49,705 bases of DNA from Candidatus Hodarchaeota archaeon (GTDB lineage: Archaea; Asgardarchaeota; Heimdallarchaeia; Hodarchaeales; YT1-039). The notes under the pieces were generated by a model. That model made no database searches. It was given only the letters and a program-made list of their open reading frames with translations, and was not told the origin of the DNA. Within the stretch, counting starts at the first letter, position 1, and every line of letters starts with the position of its first letter. The translations under genes and the position numbers were made by a program. Location: contig JAEOTF010000136.1 in assembly GCA_016840025.1 (NCBI GenBank), positions 1-49,705 on the forward strand, read 5' to 3'. This document shows positions 43,622-49,705 of the stretch, piece by piece.

Positions 43622-44095
43622 ATGACCGTGCTTGATGATGTCCATAACTGGTTCGGGGAAGAGATTTTTCATGATGGCATTTTAACAGAAAGTCGCTCAT
43701 GTTTTGTAACCATAAAACAGAACTCACTTCTTAAGGCGGTTAAGATTTTTAGCGAGCAAGGCATCACTCATATATCAATGATAACTGCCCTGGATGTGGG
43801 GGGAGAATTCGAGCTAAAATACCATTTTTCATGGACAAAAGAAAAAGGATCTGCATACAAAATCGTTATAATCATTCAATGCCCAAAAGATATGCCAATC
43901 ATTCCATCTATCACTACTATATTCCCTGGTGCAAGAAGTTATGAGCAAGAGGTACATGAGATGTTAGGAATTCAATTTCAAGGGTTAGACTCGCAAAAGT
44001 TACTATTACCTGATAACTGGCCTGATAGGGTATTTCCATTGCAAAAAAAATGGAGTGTGGAAAAGCTCAGGGAATCAATAAAGAAGAATGAATGA
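43622..44095 (+). CDS. nuoC: NuoC-like (30 kDa) complex I or hydrogenase subunit
   Basis: 157-residue protein of the respiratory-chain 30 kDa subunit family. GARSYEQEVHEMLGIQFQGL, LLLPDNWPD and FPLQKKW near the C-terminus match the E-x2-E-x2-DLFGI, LLxDDW and PLRKD signature. It would sit in the peripheral arm next to NuoD. The GGAG about 11 bases before ATG 43622 is a plausible ribosome binding site. It stands alone, 39 kb from nuoLMN, without nuoB or nuoD beside it. It may belong to the same complex I or to an energy-converting hydrogenase elsewhere. Confidence 0.8.
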   Translation: MTVLDDVHNWFGEEIFHDGILTESRSCFVTIKQNSLLKAVKIFSEQGITHISMITALDVGGEFELKYHFSWTKEKGSAYKIVIIIQCPKDMPIIPSITTIFPGARSYEQEVHEMLGIQFQGLDSQKLLLPDNWPDRVFPLQKKWSVEKLRESIKKNE

Positions 44096-44151
44096 AATAA
44101 TTGGATCCAATTGATCTAGTAGAACAAACTATTCCATGGTTGACATAAGGA

Positions 44152-45339
44152 ATGACAGAATCGCTAAGAATTCTTCACGTCTTTGAGTTAGGTCCTCTTA
44201 GAGATGGATCATTTACTGGGGGAATTGAGAATCACATAATTAGATTATTAAGTGAATTAACCCGCATGGGACATGAATGTACCCTATTAACAGGTTCTAT
44301 CCCGAATACAAAACAATATGATGAGATCAAAGGTGTTCACATCATTAGAACCGCTTCTCTAGGAATCCTCAACAAATTTTGGAATCCTTATAATTTAAAA
44401 GTCGGAAGGCAAGCTATTTTCCTCCCTCTAGCATTCCAGAATATATTAAAAGGAAAGGGAAAATGGGATATACTTCATGGACACATTTACATGCCAGGGT
44501 TGGCTGTTGCATTTGCTAGTCGGATAATTTCTACCCCTAGTTTTAACACAATTCACGGTTCATATTACGATTTTTGGTCTCAAATTTCATCAAATCAAAC
44601 TACCGCCACAGCATTTAGAACTATGGAACGGATTTTAGCGCCTTTTATAGCAAAACGTGTAAGAAAACAAATACATACTGACCACTATTTTGCAAAAAAG
44701 GTGATTTCATGGGGAATTCTTCCAGATAAAATTGCAGTTATTCATAACGGAGTGGATGCGGATCTATTTCAGCCATGCGCAACTCATTCACCTCAGTTTG
44801 GAAATATACCACAGATTGTAGCAGTTAGGCGCTTAGTCCCAAAGAATGGAATTCATTATTTTCTTCAAGCAATAAAAATGGTTCAAAGAGAAACTCCCAT
44901 TGAGGCTATAATCATAGGGGATGGCCCACAAAGAGAAGAACTTGAAATTCAAACCAGAAAATTAGGAATTGAAAATCAGGTAAAATGGGTGGGACGTGTC
45001 CCAAACAATCTTGTACCTAACTGGTTAGCTCCAGCGACCATTGTAGCGGTTCCTAGTTTAATAGAAGCATCTAGTATAGGTTTATTAGAGGGTATGGCTA
45101 TGGGAAAGCCATGTATTGCATCTTCAATTCCAGGAATCAAAGAAATATCCTCATCTGAGGTAGTTAGGTACTGTAAGCCAGGTGACCCAGAAAGTATAGC
45201 TACCGCAATACTTGATATCCTTTCCAATCCCAAGAAAGCGAAAAAAATGGGAGAAAAAGCACGACAGCATGTTATACAGAATTTTTCTCAGGAAAAAGTC
45301 GCGTTAAAACATCTTGAAGTCTATCAAATGAATATGTAG
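44152..45339 (+). CDS. Glycosyltransferase, GT4 family
   Basis: 395-residue GT-B fold enzyme. GGIENHIIRLLSELTRMGHE near the N-terminus is the acceptor-side glycine loop, VIHNGVDADLF starts the C-terminal domain, and EASSIGLLEGMAMGKPCIAS is the E-x7-E donor-phosphate motif. It would transfer a sugar from a nucleotide donor to a lipid or glycan, probably for cell-surface sugars. Single gene here. Donor and acceptor cannot be deduced. Confidence 0.9.
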   Translation: MTESLRILHVFELGPLRDGSFTGGIENHIIRLLSELTRMGHECTLLTGSIPNTKQYDEIKGVHIIRTASLGILNKFWNPYNLKVGRQAIFLPLAFQNILKGKGKWDILHGHIYMPGLAVAFASRIISTPSFNTIHGSYYDFWSQISSNQTTATAFRTMERILAPFIAKRVRKQIHTDHYFAKKVISWGILPDKIAVIHNGVDADLFQPCATHSPQFGNIPQIVAVRRLVPKNGIHYFLQAIKMVQRETPIEAIIIGDGPQREELEIQTRKLGIENQVKWVGRVPNNLVPNWLAPATIVAVPSLIEASSIGLLEGMAMGKPCIASSIPGIKEISSSEVVRYCKPGDPESIATAILDILSNPKKAKKMGEKARQHVIQNFSQEKVALKHLEVYQMNM

Positions 45340-45418
45340 TCATGTCTGGAAAAAGAGAATCAACCCTCTAAAAAGGGAGAGGAGACTTTAATTTGAAAAT
45401 AGAAAAGGAGAAGAAGAC

Positions 45419-45440
45419 CTCACTCTAAGCAGCGAGTGAG
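45419..45440. terminator. Hairpin between convergent genes
   Basis: CTCACTC at 45419-45425 pairs perfectly with GAGTGAG at 45434-45440 around an eight-base loop, followed on the plus strand by ATCTTTATTTATT. It lies between the ends of the glycosyltransferase and the Lrp-type gene and may stop transcription from one or both sides. Confidence 0.45.
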
Positions 45441-45458
45441 CGGTGAGAATATCTTTAT

Positions 45459-45704
45459 TTATTCGCCACCAGGGCTTTCAACCACAATCATTGTGAGGGT
45501 TGAGCGAACGTTCTCAAGACTACGTATTTTTGAAGTAATGATCTCCTTAAGGCGATCCATTTGATCCGCTCTAATCTTGCAAATTATGTCATAAACACCG
45601 TAAACCACATAAGCCTCTTCAACACCCTCTGTCTTTAAGAGTTCTTCTAAAACGTCATCTTCACTACCAATTTCGGCATTAACAAGTACAAATGCAACTG
45701 GCAT
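45459..45704 (-). CDS. Stand-alone Lrp/AsnC ligand-binding (RAM) domain protein
   Basis: 81 residues consisting only of the alpha/beta RAM domain: VAFVLVNAEIGSEDDVLEEL, VEEAYVVYGVYDIICKIRA and IVVESPGGE at the end. The DNA-binding part of Lrp is absent. Such proteins bind amino acids or form mixed oligomers with full regulators. GGAGGATAAAAAGG precedes ATG 45704. No partner gene is adjacent. Confidence 0.9.
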   Translation of the reverse strand: MPVAFVLVNAEIGSEDDVLEELLKTEGVEEAYVVYGVYDIICKIRADQMDRLKEIITSKIRSLENVRSTLTMIVVESPGGE

Positions 45705-46210
45705 CCTTTTTATCCTCCAAATAATGCAACTATTCGTTCTTTGAATTTCTTTTTTTCTTTCCTCCTCTCATCTTCACCTTCTTCTTGGTAAAAACCCGAG
45801 GAGTGACAAACTATGAAAGCTTTGAAATCAATTACTTTCTCTACTCTGTCATCTTTATACCTTTTTCCTATTATCATTAAAAATATTTCCAGATTAAGAG
45901 AGTGCATTCTACAACTCGAGGATAAAAACAAAAATTACGCGAAAAGAATGGTACAAGAGAGTGTATAATGAATATTACCAATTTTTTTATTTCCATGTGA
46001 CATATAAAAACAATTAATACCTTTAAACTTGGATTGAGTTATTTGAACTACTTTTTTTCATATTTAAAAGCAATGTAAAACATATATGAACCAATAGCCG
46101 ATAAGCTTGGATGGTATTATGCCAATGTTATCATACCTATTTTTGGGAGTTGAGAAAAAAGATCTTAGATTAATCGATTAGCAAATAACTCAGCTTTGAG
46201 GTTTTAAGTA
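45705..46210. other. AT-rich gap with no supported gene
   Basis: About 500 bases between divergent genes. A 73-codon minus-strand frame at 45710-45931 is low in complexity (Lys/Glu run) and is not accepted. Otherwise only AT-rich promoter-like sequence is seen. Confidence 0.5.
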
Positions 46211-46741
46211 GTGTATTCTCATAAGAATGAGTCTAGTTCTGATGATAAATCAATTTTAAATAATATCTTTTTTTCAACTAAGGAGTTATTAGCTGCCCTT
46301 ACAAGTCAGGGAGTACCCATCCGCGTTGAAGGGATGAATCTTCATGTAGGACAACATCTCGTGCGAGGAGTTCAAATACCTGCGTCATTGCAAACGTCTA
46401 ATGAATGCCCATTAATGAGTCAGCTTGCAGCGTTATTAGAACGCATAAGTGTCCTTGAAGGTAAACTCTCCAACTTCAGAACCCCAACCACCCCATCGTC
46501 TACATTTGGAGGTTTATCGCCTCAATCTGAACAGAATAAGGCTCCAGCATATTCCGAAGCATCTTCCCGCGCTGCTGACCCTTTTAAGGTTGCTTTTGAG
46601 TCATCTTACAGAGAGAAATCTGCATCTCACTCAGATATCATGTCGATACATGGGAAAAACCGAAACTGTTCCACTTGTGGAGCCTCACTCGCTCCACGGG
46701 CGATTTTCTGTGCAAAATGTGGATCAAATGTCCGAACTTAA
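46211..46741 (+). CDS. Zinc-ribbon protein with low-complexity linker
   Basis: 176 residues. The N-terminal part (about 20-60) may be a small alpha/beta segment (GVPIRVEGMNLHVGQHLVRG), then a short helix (SQLAALLERISVLEGKLS) that could form a coiled coil. A Ser/Pro/Thr-rich linker comes next. The C-terminal zinc ribbon is CSTCGASLAPRAIFCAKCG. Start is GTG with GAGG upstream. Function unknown; many archaeal ribbons of this kind are adaptor tails. Confidence 0.65.
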   Translation: MYSHKNESSSDDKSILNNIFFSTKELLAALTSQGVPIRVEGMNLHVGQHLVRGVQIPASLQTSNECPLMSQLAALLERISVLEGKLSNFRTPTTPSSTFGGLSPQSEQNKAPAYSEASSRAADPFKVAFESSYREKSASHSDIMSIHGKNRNCSTCGASLAPRAIFCAKCGSNVRT

Positions 46742-46761
46742 ATTGTATTCATGCCGAATAA

Positions 46762-47766
46762 TTAAGTGAGTCCTCGATGGATTTCACGTTTACGATTGCT
46801 ATTGTCGGGATAATCCAAACGTGCAAAAATACGGCTTGATTTAGTGTCTTCTTTAAGTTGTTGAAGCCAAGAAATATTTTCTTCTTGTTCAAGGCCCCAG
46901 ATATACAACCCCTTCTTATAGGATTTCTCCGAGCCGACTTTCAAGGCATTAACAAGGTTGTTCCATGCCGCTGAACCGGGTTCAGGGTAGAGAGGAGAAA
47001 AAGGCATAAGATGAAAGATTAAATGATCGGCGAGCGGGACAAGCTGATCAAGATTAAGCCCAAACTGAGGCATTACACCCTTAGTCCAGCCAGTTTCGGG
47101 ATCAATCGCGACAACCAGACCGACTTCGATGTTATCACGCTCGGAACGGGCGGCTTCGCGAACCTCACGAAAGGCACTGAGGAGAATATCGCTACGCCAG
47201 TCAATAAATTGGCGGAGAGTATTGGGTTCGCGTTGAACATCGGTAAAAGAGATATCCTTAGAGCGACCAGTCAATTCGGAGAATTCACGTCTGCACCGTC
47301 GACAGAAGCAAAACTCCTGCCGCGGATACATTAATTCTGTCAGAATTATGCCATCGACAGGGTACCGTGAGACTTCACGCGCCACGGTTGCCAAGTACCG
47401 CCAATATGATGTTTGCGACGGGCAAACAAATTCACGGATCTCAACACCACCACTACGATTTGCAGAATAGTTAAAATCTTGAGCTAGGTATGAATCTCCA
47501 AAGGCATGAATCATAGTATAAACTCGTATATCCAAATCATCCGCTAATTGAGTGAAAGCAGGTAAAAAATCTGCTTTATCACAACTTGGAGCTGCAGAGC
47601 TCTGAAAGGAAACACGACCATTCTCGCCTTTTGCTACGAGACAGATTTCCTTAACATAACCGCCATACTCCGCCAGAAATGAGTTAACATCAATTGTACC
47701 CGTCTCACGAGACGTGGGATCAAGGACAAGGACGAAATTCTTACTCAATACTTCTCTAATGTCCAT
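46762..47766 (-). CDS. TIM-barrel glycoside-hydrolase-like protein with Cys motif
   Basis: 334-residue protein resembling GH10/GH-like alpha/beta barrels. VDGIILTELMYPRQEFCFC carries an E after the fourth strand and leads into CFCRRCRREF, a C-x-C-x2-C cluster that suggests a metal site. IEVGLVVAIDPETGW and HLIFHLMPFSP are further barrel strands. No signal peptide is seen. Substrate unknown; true hydrolase activity is unproven. The gene looks richer in G and C than the surrounding sequence, so recent transfer is possible. Confidence 0.62.
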   Translation of the reverse strand: MDIREVLSKNFVLVLDPTSRETGTIDVNSFLAEYGGYVKEICLVAKGENGRVSFQSSAAPSCDKADFLPAFTQLADDLDIRVYTMIHAFGDSYLAQDFNYSANRSGGVEIREFVCPSQTSYWRYLATVAREVSRYPVDGIILTELMYPRQEFCFCRRCRREFSELTGRSKDISFTDVQREPNTLRQFIDWRSDILLSAFREVREAARSERDNIEVGLVVAIDPETGWTKGVMPQFGLNLDQLVPLADHLIFHLMPFSPLYPEPGSAAWNNLVNALKVGSEKSYKKGLYIWGLEQEENISWLQQLKEDTKSSRIFARLDYPDNSNRKREIHRGLT

Positions 47767-47994
47767 TATTTAGACCAGCTGCGTTCTATTAATGCCCTTA
47801 CTCACCTAGGAGGTATAGAAAAGGTTATCTTGATGGTACATGAAAAGGTTTTTGCATTTCATCGTCTTAACAACATCCTTATTGATGTGAATGAACAAGT
47901 TTAGTTTATTGCAGAGTTTGTAGTATAGAGTTGGAGAGAAAATTGTGACGAAAATAGAAAGTATTTAAGAGCAAAAACGGTAAGATTTTCCAGT

Positions 47995-48981
47995 GTGAAA
48001 GGAATGACAACTGAATGGGCTGAAGGGCTGATTAGAGTTACAAATCGATACGGGAAAGGTGGTGAAGAGGATTCGTGCTATATCTTAGCGGGAGAAGAAA
48101 ATAGTGCGATAATTGATTCTGGTCTTCCAAATCCGTTAATGGTAAAAAAGATTATAGAAACTATTAAGGAATACGGGGAAGCTGCAGCATCACCCAAATA
48201 TCTTATTCTTACTCATTGCCACTTTGAACATATTGGGAATGCTGCTGCACTTAAAAAAAAGTTTAAATCTCTTGAAATAGTGATTCACGAGGAAGGGGCA
48301 GAGATATTAGAGAAAGGAACGAAAGAATTACTATCCAAGAATTTCCCACTTCAAAAATTTAGCGAACGTGTATCACTGGCTATGAAAAGCTCTGCATTTT
48401 CGAAAATACAAGGAATTAAGCCCGATATTGTCCTTAAAGGAGATGAAATATTAGATTTAGGAGATGATAAGCTTTTAATACAAGGTACTGGGGGGCACTC
48501 GGCAGATCATATTCTCATTCATTCATTTACTAGAAAATGTACCTTTCTAGGAGATGAACTACCCATTTATCCTAATAATGCTTATTCTTTCTATTTTGAT
48601 GTTACAGGTTCGCCAAACCGACGTTCGAGAGTGCTGAAGACTTTAGAAAAGATCAAAACAAATCTATTATGCCCAGGTCACATTCCTCCTATACCTCGAG
48701 AGGCAATAACCGAATACATCGCTGAATTAGACGCAGCCCACAATCATACACAACAAGTATTGACTGAAATTCTAGCCAATTCAACTGAAATTTTCCTTTC
48801 TGATCTAACGAGAGATCTTTACAAAGTATTAGGGATTCAATGGTATTCTCCTTATATTGAATTAAAAGCCCCAGAATTAAGTTGTGAAGCTTTTCTCCGC
48901 CAAATGGAAGAAAAGGGAGAAGTTGAATACAATCCTAATAGTAAAAGATGGAAATATGTTGGTGAAGAAGTCTACTATTAA
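47995..48981 (+). CDS. Metallo-beta-lactamase-fold hydrolase
   Basis: 328 residues. The metal motif reads T-H-C-H-F-E-H, so the usual Asp of H-x-H-x-D-H is Glu. Further ligands are in GTGGHSADHILIH and LGDELP, and CPGHIPPIPR holds the last His. A C-terminal winged-helix-like region follows (about 250-325), as in LACTB2-type enzymes. The substrate could be a thioester, RNA or a lactone. GTG 47995 or ATG 48004 are possible starts. Confidence 0.82.
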   Translation: MKGMTTEWAEGLIRVTNRYGKGGEEDSCYILAGEENSAIIDSGLPNPLMVKKIIETIKEYGEAAASPKYLILTHCHFEHIGNAAALKKKFKSLEIVIHEEGAEILEKGTKELLSKNFPLQKFSERVSLAMKSSAFSKIQGIKPDIVLKGDEILDLGDDKLLIQGTGGHSADHILIHSFTRKCTFLGDELPIYPNNAYSFYFDVTGSPNRRSRVLKTLEKIKTNLLCPGHIPPIPREAITEYIAELDAAHNHTQQVLTEILANSTEIFLSDLTRDLYKVLGIQWYSPYIELKAPELSCEAFLRQMEEKGEVEYNPNSKRWKYVGEEVYY

Positions 48982-49107
48982 AATAGTCTCTAAAAATAAC
49001 CTATAGTTCATGTATAAGAGTACATTCATGCGTGAATAAAACTAGAATTAGATACAATAATCTAGTTAGGAAAATCAATGAAATAATAGTTTTGGAGGTA
49101 ATAGCTA

Positions 49108-49705
49108 ATGAATATCCCGAAATGGTTTGTATTAAGACCACCTCCTGACAAAGAAACGCCAATTCATGAAGTTAGGGACGCAGGTATAGAAAGAGCCCAA
49201 TTAATGCTCGAATTTCCTAAAAAAGATAAGAAAGAATGGGTTATTTCACAAATTGAAAAACCAGTGATCCAAGCAACATCTGATAGGCTACTAGTCGGGA
49301 ATTATATGCTTCGTTTAGCTGTTTCGGAGAATATTCGCTTTCTATCATGGTTCATTGAAACAGAGGGGGACATATTCGAGAGGTTGTTCCTGAAAGCCCC
49401 AGAATCAGCCCAAAACGGAATTCTAAAGGAGCTCTATGCAGATAAAATTATGTTTACAAACAAATTGGATAAAGAATTTGGTTCTGAACTAAAAGAGTGG
49501 GGTATTACCAAAAGAAAACATGGAGCAACGGGCTTGCAAACTAGGCATTACAGAACAAAAGGATCAAAATATGACTCAAGAAGAGATTCAGAATTGATAG
49601 CTATTCATTTTACAGAGATACCAGAAATTGTTTCTACGCGTAAGTGTTTTCTTTCACGAGGATGGGGAATTGCGTCCTTTAAGGTATTTAAGGGAAGTAT
49701 CAAAA
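49108..49705 (+). CDS. priL: DNA primase large subunit, N-terminal part (cut by window edge)
   Basis: The frame from ATG 49108 runs open to the end of the window for 199 codons, and GGAGG lies about nine bases before the start. NYMLRLAVSENIRFLSWFIE resembles HFILRLAYC...LRRWFI of eukaryotic PRIM2, and IHFTEIPEIVSTRKCFLSRG matches the IPxxxxLxxxRKVxLxxGxAYV region before its Fe-S domain. This suggests the non-catalytic primase subunit PriL. The four Fe-S cysteines would lie beyond the window. The comparison is from memory, but the two blocks occur in the right order and spacing. Confidence 0.7.
   Translation, partial: MNIPKWFVLRPPPDKETPIHEVRDAGIERAQLMLEFPKKDKKEWVISQIEKPVIQATSDRLLVGNYMLRLAVSENIRFLSWFIETEGDIFERLFLKAPESAQNGILKELYADKIMFTNKLDKEFGSELKEWGITKRKHGATGLQTRHYRTKGSKYDSRRDSELIAIHFTEIPEIVSTRKCFLSRGWGIASFKVFKGSIK

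Noticed and set aside
45710..45931. 73-codon minus-strand frame upstream of the Lrp-type gene
   Set aside because: Ends in a Lys/Glu-rich run, has no clear ribosome binding site, and its last codons are the ribosome binding site of the next gene.
1..49705. CRISPR arrays, rRNA, tRNA and known insertion sequences
   Set aside because: No regular short repeats with spacers, no cloverleaf-like sequence in the gaps and no transposase gene were found by reading.

Overview
The window most likely comes from an archaeon of the Asgard group, probably Heimdallarchaeia-like. This is an inference from gene content. Archaeal markers are translation factor aIF1A, a PAC2-family protein, ribose-1,5-bisphosphate isomerase, a COG1379-type PHP protein, and the start of a DNA primase large subunit that resembles eukaryotic PRIM2. 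Several proteins look like longin/DENN trafficking proteins. Respiratory genes point to a quinone-based, possibly oxygen-using chain: complex I subunits NuoL, NuoM and NuoN, a distant NuoC, a MenA-like prenyltransferase and haem O synthase. The DNA is AT-rich. Starts are ATG, GTG or TTG, many with a GGAGG-type ribosome binding site.

Layout. 1-4610: 3' part of nuoL, then nuoM and nuoN. 4760-7462: MenA-like UbiA enzyme, convergent geranylgeranyl-reductase-like flavoprotein, and an HTH regulator. 7617-12051: a sulfur-relay/electron-transfer cluster (small membrane protein, DsrE-like, TusA, DsrM/NarI-like cytochrome b, DsrK-like and HdrD-like iron-sulfur proteins), divergent from the regulator. 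12092-13036: haem O synthase. 13127-18260: an RNase II/R-type gene broken by a frameshift. Upstream of it lies a zinc-ribbon putative nuclease gene, flanked on its far side by a diverged, truncated copy of the RNase 5' end. 18280-25275: Cys-rich TPR protein, aminotransferase, unknown protein, ribbon-helix-helix protein, PAC2 protein, nitroreductase. 25470-29359: folliculin/DENN-like protein, acyl-CoA synthetase, aIF1A. 29620-40623: a same-strand run with a B12-binding protein, a longin-like coiled-coil protein, a polysaccharide deacetylase, unknowns, a PHP protein, small membrane proteins and a second DENN-like protein. 40733-49705: ribose-phosphate enzymes, radical SAM protein, NuoC, glycosyltransferase, Lrp-type sensor domain, zinc-ribbon protein, TIM-barrel protein, metallo-beta-lactamase-fold protein, partial priL.

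How it fits together. The left third can be read as one energy module. Complex I and the NarI-type cytochrome would meet at a menaquinone-like pool made by the UbiA enzyme and perhaps saturated by the reductase. Persulfide carriers (DsrE/TusA) would feed the Hdr/DsrK proteins. Haem O synthase implies a haem-copper oxidase elsewhere. The most novel items are the two longin+DENN proteins, the nuclease gene beside a displaced RNase gene start, and a protein with tandem C-x2-C-x4-C-x2-C zinc knuckles plus TPRs.

Caution. Three genes (reductase at 6979, RNase near 17450, longin protein near 30341) need a one-base shift to restore their conserved frame, each close to a homopolymer. Residual assembly indels are therefore likely. 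No tRNA, rRNA, CRISPR array or recognisable insertion sequence was seen.
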